Origin: Tichowtungia aerotolerans
Lineage (GTDB): Bacteria > Verrucomicrobiota > Kiritimatiellia > Kiritimatiellales > Tichowtungiaceae
Assembly: GCF_009905215.1 (NCBI RefSeq)
Contig: NZ_CP047593.1
Location: 3,166,900 to 3,230,899, forward strand
DNA length: 64,000 bases
Direction of reading: 5' to 3'
Shown here: positions 9,289-18,429 of the stretch, piece after piece
Position numbering within the stretch: the stretch's first letter is position 1
Layout: each line of letters opens with the position of its first letter
Translations under genes and position numbers: made by a program
The notes under the pieces: model-generated
Database searches by the model: none
Told to the model about the DNA's origin: nothing
The model's input: only the letters and a program-made list of their open reading frames with translations

Positions 9289-9342
9289 GGGAAAGAAGGG
9301 AAAGAAGGGAAAGAAGGGAAAGAAGGGAAAGAAGGGAAAGAA
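9289..9342 (+). repeat. Tandem 9-mer GGGAAAGAA, six perfect copies
   Basis: Six uninterrupted copies of a 9-base purine unit. A partial seventh merges into AAGGAG, the ribosome-binding site of ATG 9353. The unit is three codons long, so copy-number change would keep any overlapping frame while changing the leader length and the number of Shine-Dalgarno-like motifs. Confidence 0.9.
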
Positions 9343-9352
9343 GGAGTGCGCC

Positions 9353-11131
9353 ATGAAAAATAAGTTGCAGATATGTCTGTTGCTGATGGTGACGGCATTG
9401 GTAGTGAACCTTCAGGCGGATTATGTCACAGGAACTTCCGGGGGCTATCTGACCGACTCCAATAACTGGAGTAAAGGTGTGTTTGATAACACCGAGAATC
9501 CAGCGGCCGGGACTTCGACCGGTGCATCCAGCGATCTGCTGGCCGGAGACCGGACCATGATCATGGTCTCCGATTTTGCCACATTTGATGAGTTTTCGCT
9601 GGGATCTGACAACAATACGAGCGGTGGACATATTGATATGACCGGTGGAACGCTGAGCGCCACAAACCTGACGATCAATGTGAACAATACAAGCATTGCG
9701 AATGCGTGCTCCATTACACAAAGCGGAGGTAGCGTCATTGTCGCGAACGCTCTTAATATTGGTAAAATGGGTGCTGCAACGTACACGATCTCCGGAGGAT
9801 CACTCACCGTCGGTGGAAATGTTGCGTTTAACAGTGCTCTGGACGGTAATGAGCATACGCTGGTTATTGATGGGCAGGGAGCTTCGAGCATTACGGTCGG
9901 AGGAGGCTTTTTTGCCGGAGGAGGCTCCGCGTCGGGGTGTCAAAACCTCAAATTCAATCTGGGAGAAACAGGAATTACTCCGGTGGCAGTCTCTGGAGCT
10001 TTTTATGCAGATGAACAGACAGAAATCATTTTGGATGGTGCTGACTACACCGGCGGTGTTCAGACGATCACGCTGGCAACCTATGCCAACAATGAAGACG
10101 GCGCCGGGGTTGTTGAGACCTTTTTGAATTTTAATGATTATATTCCTTCACTGGTTTTCACCAACGGTGCACTGCTGGTGAACCTTGTGGAAAATCCGAT
10201 TCCTGAATTGCTGCTGGACGGAAGTTTTGAGGGGTTGAGTGTTGAAGATAAAGAGCCCAACTCTGCTACGTCCCCGTGGTTTACAAATGGAGAGGGCGCC
10301 AATGCCTCAATTATTCCGACGACGGACTCCGCATCGGTAAATGCCGGATTGCAGGCGGTTTACTTCAATTACTATTTTGATTCAGGAGCGATCGTTCAGA
10401 ACGTTGACAAAACGCTCGAGTCGTATGAGACCTATGAGTTTTCTGTCTGGAACCTGCTCGCGGAACCAAGCAGCAATAGCTCTCATACCAATGAAAGCTC
10501 CTTTAATCTGTCGGTCTGGACCAGTGATACGCTGGGGGGGACCTATATTTATCGCAAAGGTCTGTTCGGAAATCTGGCTGCGACAACCAATGAATATCAG
10601 CAGTTTACATTCAGTTTTTCGACTGCGGATATTGTGACTGAAGGTGCCAGTGTCGGCGACTATATTCAGGTTCGCATTGCCAAGGCCAATGAGAACTCAA
10701 CATATCGATTATTTTTTGATGATGCGTCTCTTAAAATGGTCGGAATTGTTCTGCCGGATCCGGGCTATCCCACATGGGCTGACAGCTATGGTGTTGGCGG
10801 GGAGCTGTGGGATGCGGACGCTGACGGATGGAATAATCTTACAGAATACGCATTGGGTGGAAATCCGACCAATGGCTTTATCGACGGCAATATTCCGGTG
10901 TTTGAGTCAGTAGATGGAGCCATGCTGTATGTTTATGCTCAGCGTACGGATGACACGAACCTGACTTACTATCTGGAAACGGATTCCGACCTTGTTGTTG
11001 CGCCTGGCTGGACCAATGCCGGGTACACGGTTGTGGCGACCAATGTAACCGGCGGAACATTTGATTTTGTAACCAACTCTGTTCCGATCATCGATCCCGT
11101 AAAATTTATCCGGTTGGTGATTGAGAAATAA
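9353..11131 (+). CDS. Secreted beta-rich modular protein with calcium-loop C-terminal cassette
   Basis: A 592-residue exported protein. I place the start at ATG 9353 because it follows AAGGAG by 6 bases and gives a clean signal peptide (MKNKLQICLLLMVTALVVNL). An upstream in-frame start at 9269 would translate the purine tandem repeat into GKKGKK and is unlikely. Residues about 25-280 are Gly/Asn/Thr-rich and begin with DSNNWSKG, typical of autotransporter-like beta-helix passengers. A binding-like module follows (about 290-470, with SSNSSHTN), then a calcium loop DADADGWNNLTEYA and the C-terminal domain ending KFIRLVIEK. No enzyme domain is seen. It probably displays the binding module at the surface (inference). 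A strong hairpin terminator follows. Confidence 0.75.
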   Translation: MKNKLQICLLLMVTALVVNLQADYVTGTSGGYLTDSNNWSKGVFDNTENPAAGTSTGASSDLLAGDRTMIMVSDFATFDEFSLGSDNNTSGGHIDMTGGTLSATNLTINVNNTSIANACSITQSGGSVIVANALNIGKMGAATYTISGGSLTVGGNVAFNSALDGNEHTLVIDGQGASSITVGGGFFAGGGSASGCQNLKFNLGETGITPVAVSGAFYADEQTEIILDGADYTGGVQTITLATYANNEDGAGVVETFLNFNDYIPSLVFTNGALLVNLVENPIPELLLDGSFEGLSVEDKEPNSATSPWFTNGEGANASIIPTTDSASVNAGLQAVYFNYYFDSGAIVQNVDKTLESYETYEFSVWNLLAEPSSNSSHTNESSFNLSVWTSDTLGGTYIYRKGLFGNLAATTNEYQQFTFSFSTADIVTEGASVGDYIQVRIAKANENSTYRLFFDDASLKMVGIVLPDPGYPTWADSYGVGGELWDADADGWNNLTEYALGGNPTNGFIDGNIPVFESVDGAMLYVYAQRTDDTNLTYYLETDSDLVVAPGWTNAGYTVVATNVTGGTFDFVTNSVPIIDPVKFIRLVIEK

Positions 11132-11156
11132 ACTGGTGCAGGTTCTGGAAGGGGGA

Positions 11157-11185
11157 AAACCCTGCCTTCCCTTGAGGCAGGGTTT
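11157..11185 (+). terminator. Intrinsic-type terminator hairpin
   Basis: An 11-bp perfect stem (AAACCCTGCCT / AGGCAGGGTTT) with a 7-base loop, 25 bases after the stop at 11131. The following tract is only weakly T-rich (CTAATTA). It separates the modular secreted proteins from the sulfatase cluster. Confidence 0.7.
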
Positions 11186-11216
11186 CTAATTAAAAAAGGA
11201 TGAGGTTGTTCCGGCG

Positions 11217-13061
11217 ATGTCAGTGAAAAAAATATGGTGCAGTCTGCTGATTTTGACTGTGACAGCTTTTGGTGAGCGGCCGAACCTGTTGATCATTCAC
11301 ACGGATGAACATAATTTTCGCACGCTTGGATGTTATCGGAACCTGATGAGTGAGGATCAGGCGTTTGTCTGGGGCGATGGGGTGGCGGTGGATACTCCGA
11401 ACATTGATTCCCTGGCCCGCGACGGCGCAATCTGTACGAGCTATTATGCGTCGTCTCCGGTGTGCACTCCGTCACGAGCCTCCTTTAATACCGGACTTTA
11501 TCCGATCAGTACCGGATCCCCGATCAACGATATGCCGATGGACGATGATGTGACCACATTTGCTGAAGTACTGCTGCGTCACGGCTATACCACGTCGTAT
11601 GTCGGGAAATGGCACCTCGACGGCGATGCCAAACCCGGGTTTGCTCCTTCGCGCCACTTTGGTTGGGAGGATAACCGTTATATGTACAATCGCGGGCACT
11701 GGAAGCTGCTTCAGCAGGAGGACAATTCCGCTGCCGTGATCGGTACATTTAATGAGAAGAACAATCAGTATAAGTTTGATATCACACAGGCGGATGAAAA
11801 ATCATTCACGACCGATTTTCTGGTCGACCGTACTCTTGATATTCTGGAACGGGATAAAGACAAACCGTTTTGTGTGATGCTTTCCATCCCCGACCCGCAC
11901 GGACCCAATCAGGTTCGAGCTCCATACAATACGATGTTTGAAAATATGACGTTTCAGCATCCTCGTACGATGACCGTGGACGAAAAGACCATGCCTGGAT
12001 GGGTCAATCTGCAGGGTAAGAATATGGTCAAAACGCTGAAGCAGGAGCAGATGCAGTGGTATTTCGGAATGGTCCAATGCATCGACGATAATGTAGGGCG
12101 TCTTTTGGATTTTCTCCGAAAAAACGGTCTCGATAAAAATACCATTGTTGTCTTTACCTCGGATCATGGCGATCTCATGGGGGAACATAAAAAACACAAC
12201 AAGGGCAATCCGTATGAAGCCTCGGCGAAAATCCCTTTCCTGATCCGCTGGCCGGGACATATCCCTTCAGGAAAGGTGCTGCGCGGTGCGCAGAGTAATG
12301 TTGATTTTGCCCCGATGATATTGTCCATGATGGGAGTATCAGACGGGCTGCCGGAGTTTCAGGGAACGGATACTTCTGGAGATTTTCTCAGTCCGGATAA
12401 AGAGGTCGCCGGTGATCGTGTGGTCTACATTACCAATGCAAACGGCCGCTGGGTGGCAGCTGTCAGCAGTCGTTACAAACTGGTGCTGTCCACGTCCGAT
12501 GATCCTTGGCTGTTCGACCTGCAGAAAGAGCCCGATGAGCTGACCAACGTTTACAATAATCCGGAGTATAAACCGGTCGCTGAAAAAATGAAGGCAGAGC
12601 TGGTTGCTCAAATGAAACGCTACGGCGAGCCTGCCTTGGAGGCTGGAAACCTGATCGATGGAACAGGGGAAAACGAACGGGGTTTGACCCGTCCTGTACT
12701 TGGAGCCAGTGAGGGATATGTGGTTGATACCGGCGGACAGTCCGTCAAAGGAAAACCTGGTCAGTGGAACCGGGCGCTCACAGTTCCTGCCGGAACATTT
12801 GAACCAAACAGCGCCTATGAGATGGAACTGGAGTGGGAATCAAAGGGGCTGAGTTCCGATGCCTCATTTTTTGTGAACTTTATTGCCGGAAAAAGTGATC
12901 GGGCGAACCGTCAGGTTGAGCTGTGGCCGGGTGATACCGGAGAAACCGGTGTAATTAAAAAGATTCTAACTACAACAGATTCCCGGGACTGGGTCCTGCA
13001 TGTCGGCGTACGCGGCGGCGGAGAACTGGTGATTAAGAAAATCCGCATCAAAAAGAAGTGA
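11217..13061 (+). CDS. Secreted S1-family sulfatase
   Basis: A 614-residue alkaline-phosphatase-fold sulfatase with a short signal peptide. The formylglycine motif is C83-TPSR in SPVCTPSRAS; the Cys must be oxidised to formylglycine to hydrolyse sulfate esters, and no maturase gene is in the window. Metal-site elements are visible: the N-terminal HTDEH, the VGKWHLDG motif around residue 130 and FTSDHGDLMGEH at about residue 310. The last 130 or so residues, after the sulfatase fold, form an extra beta-rich domain. It is the first gene of the cluster, between a terminator and an esterase 27 bases downstream. Which sugar position it desulfates cannot be read from the sequence. Confidence 0.93.
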   Translation: MSVKKIWCSLLILTVTAFGERPNLLIIHTDEHNFRTLGCYRNLMSEDQAFVWGDGVAVDTPNIDSLARDGAICTSYYASSPVCTPSRASFNTGLYPISTGSPINDMPMDDDVTTFAEVLLRHGYTTSYVGKWHLDGDAKPGFAPSRHFGWEDNRYMYNRGHWKLLQQEDNSAAVIGTFNEKNNQYKFDITQADEKSFTTDFLVDRTLDILERDKDKPFCVMLSIPDPHGPNQVRAPYNTMFENMTFQHPRTMTVDEKTMPGWVNLQGKNMVKTLKQEQMQWYFGMVQCIDDNVGRLLDFLRKNGLDKNTIVVFTSDHGDLMGEHKKHNKGNPYEASAKIPFLIRWPGHIPSGKVLRGAQSNVDFAPMILSMMGVSDGLPEFQGTDTSGDFLSPDKEVAGDRVVYITNANGRWVAAVSSRYKLVLSTSDDPWLFDLQKEPDELTNVYNNPEYKPVAEKMKAELVAQMKRYGEPALEAGNLIDGTGENERGLTRPVLGASEGYVVDTGGQSVKGKPGQWNRALTVPAGTFEPNSAYEMELEWESKGLSSDASFFVNFIAGKSDRANRQVELWPGDTGETGVIKKILTTTDSRDWVLHVGVRGGGELVIKKIRIKKK

Positions 13062-13088
13062 GACTGCCGGAGCGAAAACCTGATAAGT

Positions 13089-13925
13089 ATGAGAGTTGAT
13101 ATGAAAAAGATGATTTGTATCGTTGCTGCGCTTGCGGCACTAAACAGTCCCGGTGCGGAAAAACTGCCGCAACCGGATCAAACCGTTGTCTATAAAACAA
13201 CTCCGCAGGGGGAACTGAAACTGCATTTCTTTTTTCCGCCGGAATACAATAAGGATAAAAAAACGCCGTCCATTGTGTTTTTTCATGGCGGCGGATGGCA
13301 GACTGGCGGGCCGTCGCAGTTCTACCGGCAGAGTCGTCATTTTGCAGATCGCGGAATGATTGCGGTTTCAGCGGAATACCGGTTGGGAAAAAAGCATCAG
13401 ACGACTCCTGTCGAATGCGTTCAGGACGGCAAATCCGCTGTGCGCTGGCTGCGGGCGCATTCAGAGGAATGGGGGATCGACCCCGACCATCTGGCCGCCG
13501 GCGGAGGATCTGCTGGTGGACATGTTGCCGCCGCCACCGCTATGCTGACCGAATTTGACGATCCGTCCGTCAGTTGTCGCCCCGATGCACTGGTTTTGTT
13601 CAATCCGGTGATCAACAACGGGCCCGGTGGGTATGGGCACGGACGGGTTTCCAATGTTTGGAAAGATTTTTCACCGTTGCACAACATTCGCAAAAACAGC
13701 CCGCCCGCCATTTTTATGCTGGGTACCAAAGATAAATTGATTCCTGTTTCGACCGGAAAAAAGTTTAAACAACTCATGGAGGAATCCGGTTCTTCCTGTG
13801 AATTAATTCTTTATGAAGGGCAGGAGCACAGCTTTTTCAATAAAGCAAAATTTGAGGAAACCCTGCAAGCCGCGGACCGTTTCCTGACCTCTCTCGGGTA
13901 TCTTCCGAAGCCGCCACAACCTTAA
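13089..13925 (+). CDS. Secreted alpha/beta-hydrolase carbohydrate esterase
   Basis: A 278-residue exported esterase of the BD-FAE/acetyl-xylan-esterase-like (HSL) type. The oxyanion motif is HGGGW (from H66), the nucleophile S141 lies in GGGSAGGH, the likely acid is the Asp in GTKDKLIP and the catalytic His is in GQEHSF. It should remove acyl groups, probably acetate, from sugars. ATG 13101 gives a clean signal peptide starting MKKMICIV with GAGAG-like spacing from GAGAG at 13092; ATG 13089 adds four residues. It sits 27 bases after a sulfatase and probably shares its transcript. A second, longer esterase of the same fold is at 17104-18429. Confidence 0.88.
   Translation: MRVDMKKMICIVAALAALNSPGAEKLPQPDQTVVYKTTPQGELKLHFFFPPEYNKDKKTPSIVFFHGGGWQTGGPSQFYRQSRHFADRGMIAVSAEYRLGKKHQTTPVECVQDGKSAVRWLRAHSEEWGIDPDHLAAGGGSAGGHVAAATAMLTEFDDPSVSCRPDALVLFNPVINNGPGGYGHGRVSNVWKDFSPLHNIRKNSPPAIFMLGTKDKLIPVSTGKKFKQLMEESGSSCELILYEGQEHSFFNKAKFEETLQAADRFLTSLGYLPKPPQP
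13649..13663 (+). repeat. Palindrome TTCCAA-TGT-TTGGAA
   Basis: A perfect 6-3-6 inverted repeat inside the esterase gene, read as SNVWK. Confidence 0.9.
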
Positions 13926-13949
13926 AAATGCATTTCGAGAGGAATCCTA

Positions 13950-13969
13950 CCTAGAGGTTTGGCTAGTAG
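13950..13969 (+). repeat. 20-bp direct repeat, divergent copy C
   Basis: CCTAGAGGTTT is identical to the consensus; the second half differs (GGCTAGTAG for CACCAGTAG). It lies between the esterase stop and the next sulfatase start. AATACGGAG follows at 13973, as it does downstream of copy A. Confidence 0.55.
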
Positions 13970-14013
13970 AACAATACGGAGCGAAGTGTGTACATTACTT
14001 AACGTCAGTCCGG

Positions 14014-15669
14014 ATGAGGACTGTTCAGATAACCGAAATGAGACTGCTGATGAAAAAAACAATTTCCAGTGCATTGCTGACGGCCGCATTGTGTGTGCAG
14101 GCGGATCAGCCCAACCTGATCGTGATTATGTGCGACGACCTTGGTTATGCGGATGTCGGGTTTAACGGATGCAAAGACATTTCGACGCCCAATATCGACC
14201 GCATTGCGCAGGGGGGAGTGCGCTGTACCAGCGGCTACGCAACCTATTCGGTCTGCGGTCCGAGCCGCGCCGGCTTCATGACCGGTCGCTATGAACAGCG
14301 CTTCGGTTTTGAACGCAACCCCCAGTATCAACCCGGAGATCCAAATATGGGTCTCCCCAAGGACGAACGAACCATCGCTGAAACACTCAAACCGGTCGGA
14401 TACACCTCCGGCGTTATCGGTAAATGGCATCTGGGCGCGCACCCGGGCAATCATCCGCTCAATCGCGGGTTCGACTTCTTTTATGGACATCTCGGCGGCG
14501 GGCACCGCTATTTCCCGGAAGAGCTGACGCTTCAGGACAGCTATGCTGCAAAAAATGAAGAGGAGAGCTATAAAACATGGATTCTTAGAAATCACGAGCC
14601 GGTGCCGCCGGAAAAATATCTTACCGATGCTTTTTCCGATGCGGCAGTTGAATTTGTAACAGAAAACCAAAAGCAGCCGTTTTTCCTCTTCCTTTCCTAC
14701 AACGCGCCGCACAACCCGTTGCAGGCGACCGAAAAATATTTGTCGCGTTTTCCAAACATTGAAAATGAAAAACGAAAAACCTATGCCGCCATGATCAGCG
14801 CCGTTGACGATGGTGTGGGGCGGGTGCTCGACACGCTTGAGGATCGGAATCTCAGTAAAAAGACGATTGTTTTCTTTCTGTCGGATAACGGCGGCCCTGA
14901 AAGCAAAAATGCATCGGACAACGGCGCGCTGCGCGGCGGAAAAGGGGATGCCTGGGAAGGCGGTTTTCGCGTTCCGTATGCCGTCATGTGGACGGGTACT
15001 GTTCCGGACGGGACTGTTTATGATCAGCCGGTCAGTTCGCTGGACGTTCTGGCAACGATTGCCGACCTGTCCGGTGCGCCGGAAGATTCCTCCCGCCCGC
15101 TCGATGGGACAAACCTGATTCCTTACCTGACCGGGAAAAATACCGGAGCTCCGCATGAAGCCATTTATCTGCGCAAGTTCGATGGCGGTCAATACACGGT
15201 GCGCAGCGGCGACTATAAAATGCTTATCCCGTGGCAGGGAGCAGCTGCCCAGCTTTACAATCTGGAGAAAGACATCGGAGAAGAGCAAAATATTGCCGCG
15301 CAGCATCCCGAAACGCTTCAGGAGCTGGAAACGCTTCGCCGCAAATGGGACAGCCAGCTGGTTGAGCCGCGCTTTCTTGGACTGATCCATACCGACGCAT
15401 GGCAGAAAAAACTCAAGCGCCAAGACGCCGCCAAACAGAAATCAAAAACCGAATCCAAATCGAAATGGGACTGGTTCGCGGCGCTCGATAAAAACAAAGA
15501 CGGAAACGTCACTGAAAACGAGTGGGTCGACTGGTCCATGCATGAGGCCCGGCGGAGGGGGCGCAGTACGACAGAAAAACAGCAGAAACAGTATTTTTCA
15601 AATCGTGATCTGAATGGCGATGGCGTGATTCCGCGCGAAGAATTTGAAGCAGGGATGGAAAAGAAGTAA
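14014..15669 (+). CDS. Secreted S1 sulfatase with C-terminal EF-hand tail
   Basis: A 551-residue sulfatase. The formylglycine Cys is C81 in SVCGPSRAGF. Other family elements are IMCDDLGYADVG near the N-terminus, GKWHLG and FLSDNGGPESK. After the sulfatase fold a Lys-rich linker and WDWFAALDKNKDGNVTENEW begin a tail with two EF-hand loops (DKNKDGNVTENE and DLNGDGVIPREE). The same tail occurs on the sulfatase at 20298, and a relic of one lies at 29998. The tail may bind calcium for stability or surface attachment (inference). The start could be 14014, 14038 or 14050; the last gives the shortest signal peptide (MKKTISSALLTAALCVQA). The stop overlaps the next start (TAATG), so translation is probably coupled. 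An imperfect palindrome (TTCCAAACATTGAAA) is at 14750. Confidence 0.92.
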   Translation: MRTVQITEMRLLMKKTISSALLTAALCVQADQPNLIVIMCDDLGYADVGFNGCKDISTPNIDRIAQGGVRCTSGYATYSVCGPSRAGFMTGRYEQRFGFERNPQYQPGDPNMGLPKDERTIAETLKPVGYTSGVIGKWHLGAHPGNHPLNRGFDFFYGHLGGGHRYFPEELTLQDSYAAKNEEESYKTWILRNHEPVPPEKYLTDAFSDAAVEFVTENQKQPFFLFLSYNAPHNPLQATEKYLSRFPNIENEKRKTYAAMISAVDDGVGRVLDTLEDRNLSKKTIVFFLSDNGGPESKNASDNGALRGGKGDAWEGGFRVPYAVMWTGTVPDGTVYDQPVSSLDVLATIADLSGAPEDSSRPLDGTNLIPYLTGKNTGAPHEAIYLRKFDGGQYTVRSGDYKMLIPWQGAAAQLYNLEKDIGEEQNIAAQHPETLQELETLRRKWDSQLVEPRFLGLIHTDAWQKKLKRQDAAKQKSKTESKSKWDWFAALDKNKDGNVTENEWVDWSMHEARRRGRSTTEKQQKQYFSNRDLNGDGVIPREEFEAGMEKK

Positions 15670-17099
15670 TGAAACGGTTTTTCCTCATCTGTGTGTGTTG
15701 TGTTGTGGTTGCTTCCTATGCGGATGAAACGTCACGCCCCCCGAACATCCTGTTCATTGCCATTGATGACATGAATGACTGGACCGGTTTTCTGGGAGGC
15801 CATCCGCAGGTGCAGACGCCGAATCTGGATCGACTGGCGCGGCGCGGCGTTAATTTTACGAACGCGCACTGCTCTGCGCCCGGTTGTTCCCCGAGCCGCA
15901 ACGCACTGCTTTACGGAGTGGAGCCGTTTCACTCGGGACTCTATGCGTTTTACGATCAGGATCAATTTCCAGAGCAGGTTCTTGATAGGTACGTGTCCCT
16001 GCCGGAGTTTTTCAAAAAGAATGGCTACGAAACCTTTGGCTCCGGCAAGATTCATCACCGTCGCGAGCCGACGCCGCAGGAGTGGACCGAGTTCTTTACT
16101 CCGCCGAAAACCGATCCGTTCCGGTTTGATGAGACCGACGGGTACCGGCAGGGTAAATCAGGAAAAATGAACTTTTCTCCTACACTGAATCCGTTTGAGG
16201 ATCATACGGACTGGCAGAATGCCACTTTCGGTGTGGATGTGCTGTCGCGCAAACACGACAAGCCGTTTTTTCTCGCGGTCGGCATCATCAAGCCGCATCT
16301 GCCGTTCATCTGTCCGAAACAGTTTTTTGATCTGTATCCTGCAGAGGTCGATCCGCCGCGGATCAAAGAAAACGATCTCAATGATGTTCCAAAGGTTGGA
16401 AAAGCAATGGCAAAGATCGGCGACGATCGGCGGTTTAAAAAAGACGAGGCATGGAATAAAGTCCGCCGCGCGTATCTGGCCTGCATTTCCTGGGCGGATT
16501 ACAACATCGGACGGCTGATCGATGCGCTCGAGGCCGGTCCGTATGCAGACAGCACGGTGATTGTGCTTTGGTCGGATCACGGTTTCGCTCTGGGTGAGAA
16601 AAATCATTTCCGCAAGTTTGCTCTGTGGGAGGAAACCACACGCACGCCGTTTATTATTCTGGATTTGCGCGACCAACCGGCTCCCGAAGGGCGCACGGTT
16701 TCCAATGCCGTTTCTCTGATCAATATTTACCGCACTCTCGCTGATTTGGCTGGACTCAAGGCGCCGGAGACCATTGCCGGAACCAGCCTCGTTCCGCAAC
16801 TGAATAATCCGGATGCACCGCTTGTTCAGCCCGCGGTCTGCACGTGGGGCCGCGGCAATTACACGGTGCGCGACCGCGACTGGCGCTACACCCGCTACTA
16901 TGACGATGGCGAAGAACTCTATGATCACCGTAAAGACCCCGACGAGTGGACCAACCTTGCCGCGAATCCGGAATACGCTTCTGTCAAAGAGCGGCTGGCC
17001 CGGTTTCTTCCTGAGCGCGAAGCTCCGTTGATCGAAGAAGGAATCGAAACGTGGAGCGTTCCGTTCAGTGCAGACAGGCTGCTGGAACAGAAAAAGTAA
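15669..17099 (+). CDS. Secreted iduronate-2-sulfatase-like S1 sulfatase
   Basis: A 476-residue exported sulfatase, compact and without extra domains. The formylglycine motif is C73-SPSR in APGCSPSRNALL. The IDDMNDW opening, GSGKIHHR and the closing pattern of LYDHRKDPDEWTNLA are the pattern of the iduronate-2-sulfatase-like subgroup, to which the gene at 20298 also belongs. It begins inside the stop of the previous sulfatase (TAATG) and is followed 4 bases later by an esterase, so it sits in the core of the operon. The subgroup name does not prove a uronate substrate. Confidence 0.93.
   Translation: MKRFFLICVCCVVVASYADETSRPPNILFIAIDDMNDWTGFLGGHPQVQTPNLDRLARRGVNFTNAHCSAPGCSPSRNALLYGVEPFHSGLYAFYDQDQFPEQVLDRYVSLPEFFKKNGYETFGSGKIHHRREPTPQEWTEFFTPPKTDPFRFDETDGYRQGKSGKMNFSPTLNPFEDHTDWQNATFGVDVLSRKHDKPFFLAVGIIKPHLPFICPKQFFDLYPAEVDPPRIKENDLNDVPKVGKAMAKIGDDRRFKKDEAWNKVRRAYLACISWADYNIGRLIDALEAGPYADSTVIVLWSDHGFALGEKNHFRKFALWEETTRTPFIILDLRDQPAPEGRTVSNAVSLINIYRTLADLAGLKAPETIAGTSLVPQLNNPDAPLVQPAVCTWGRGNYTVRDRDWRYTRYYDDGEELYDHRKDPDEWTNLAANPEYASVKERLARFLPEREAPLIEEGIETWSVPFSADRLLEQKK
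16387..16401 (+). repeat. Palindrome TTCCAA-AGG-TTGGAA
   Basis: A perfect 6-3-6 inverted repeat inside the sulfatase gene, read as VPKVGK. Confidence 0.9.
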
Positions 17100-17103
17100 T
17101 TTG

Positions 17104-18429
17104 ATGAGAAAAATAAGATACAGTTTGATCAGTGCGACCCTGCTGGCCGGAATGGCGAGTGCAGGGCAGAACCTCGTTGCGGACAACCTGCAGGATTGGA
17201 AACTGTCATGGAAGGGCGAGGAGGTCATGTCGGTAACGGATGGCGTGCTGACCTATGAGCAGGCTCCGAAAGACAAAATGCAAAACGCTTTTTTTGAGCA
17301 GACTATTACGCTTGAGCCGGATCAGTTCTATGAGCTCTCGATGGAATACCGCTCCGAAGACGGCCTGACTCCGGTCGTTGCGGTTGCGCACGCCGATGCC
17401 AAAGATGCAGGCAAGCCGATTCGGTTGTTTCGCATGCCGCCTTCCAGAGATTGGAAAACCTATACCACGAAGACGTCCTTGGGATCGCGCAAAGGAAACT
17501 TCCGCATCCGGATCTGTCCGGCGGCTAAACCGAACCGGATTTTCAGAAACAAGGAAAAGGTGCGCTCCGACCATCCGGGAAAAGCGCAGTTCCGGAATGT
17601 TCGATTGGTGAAGTCGGACTTTTCCGTGCCGGAGGTGGTTCGTCCACCCAAGGCATTTGAAACCGAAACCTATGTGTACAAAACCGTCGGTGATCTGGAA
17701 CTGGTGTTGAAAATCGACCGGCCGCTCAATGTCGACGGTCCGGTGCCGGTGATCTTCTGGGTGCATGGAGGCGGCTGGTCGGTCGGCAGTCCGGACAACA
17801 TGCTGTGGGGATCGGCCATGCATGCATCGCAGGGCGTGGCCGGTGCGCGGGTGCAGTATCGCCTGATCAAACAGGGCGGGACGTTTAAGAAAACCTTCGG
17901 TGACCTGCTCGATGCTGTCGAGTGGCTTCGCCAGCATGCGGAAGAACTGAACATCGACATGAGCCGCCTGATTATGGCCGGCGGCTCCGCGGGCGGGCAT
18001 CTCTCATCCATTCTTGCTCAGAAAACGCCGGAGTGCATCGGCTACATCGGATTCTGTGGAATGTACGACCTGACCGATGTCGGCGAAAGCCGTTTCGCCT
18101 ATCAGCCGAAAGGGTTTATGGTGTCGCTGGATTTCGACACATTGGCCACCGGTTCGGCCATTCATAATATCCGAGACAATCCTCCGCAGACACTTCTGAT
18201 GCACGGTGATGCGGATGCCACAATTGACTGTGATGTTGCGGTTCGGTTTGCCGAAGCGCTTCGCGCCAAAGGCGGCAAAGTGAAGCTTGTGCTGATGCCC
18301 GGAGGAGGGCATGACATGCTCTATCCCTACCGCCAGCAGAAAGAGATTCACGGCTTGCTTCATGATTTGGGGATCTACACCAATGATTTTGAAACCTCGC
18401 AACGTAAATGGGCGGAACGCGCAGAATAA
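17104..18429 (+). CDS. Secreted alpha/beta-hydrolase esterase with N-terminal beta domain
   Basis: A 441-residue exported protein. ATG 17104, 4 bases after the sulfatase stop, gives the signal peptide MRKIRYSLISATLLAGMASA; an in-frame start at 17068 would overlap the sulfatase and bury the signal. Residues about 22-180 form a beta-rich, possibly carbohydrate-binding domain. The C-terminal hydrolase has HGGGW, the nucleophile S295 in GGSAGGH, the acid in HGDADATID and the His in GGGHDML. It differs from the shorter esterase at 13089 by its extra N-terminal domain. A probable role is removing acyl or ester substituents so that the neighbouring sulfatases and hydrolases can act. An imperfect palindrome (TTCCAGAGATTGGAA) is at 17442. 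Confidence 0.88.
   Translation: MRKIRYSLISATLLAGMASAGQNLVADNLQDWKLSWKGEEVMSVTDGVLTYEQAPKDKMQNAFFEQTITLEPDQFYELSMEYRSEDGLTPVVAVAHADAKDAGKPIRLFRMPPSRDWKTYTTKTSLGSRKGNFRIRICPAAKPNRIFRNKEKVRSDHPGKAQFRNVRLVKSDFSVPEVVRPPKAFETETYVYKTVGDLELVLKIDRPLNVDGPVPVIFWVHGGGWSVGSPDNMLWGSAMHASQGVAGARVQYRLIKQGGTFKKTFGDLLDAVEWLRQHAEELNIDMSRLIMAGGSAGGHLSSILAQKTPECIGYIGFCGMYDLTDVGESRFAYQPKGFMVSLDFDTLATGSAIHNIRDNPPQTLLMHGDADATIDCDVAVRFAEALRAKGGKVKLVLMPGGGHDMLYPYRQQKEIHGLLHDLGIYTNDFETSQRKWAERAE

Noticed and set aside
9289-9342. CRISPR-like array
   Set aside because: The units are contiguous 9-mers without spacers; this is a simple tandem repeat.
14005-15423. A 472-codon open frame on the minus strand
   Set aside because: It lies wholly opposite a clear sulfatase gene, is rich in Arg/Ile/Phe without family motifs, and is a codon-bias shadow.
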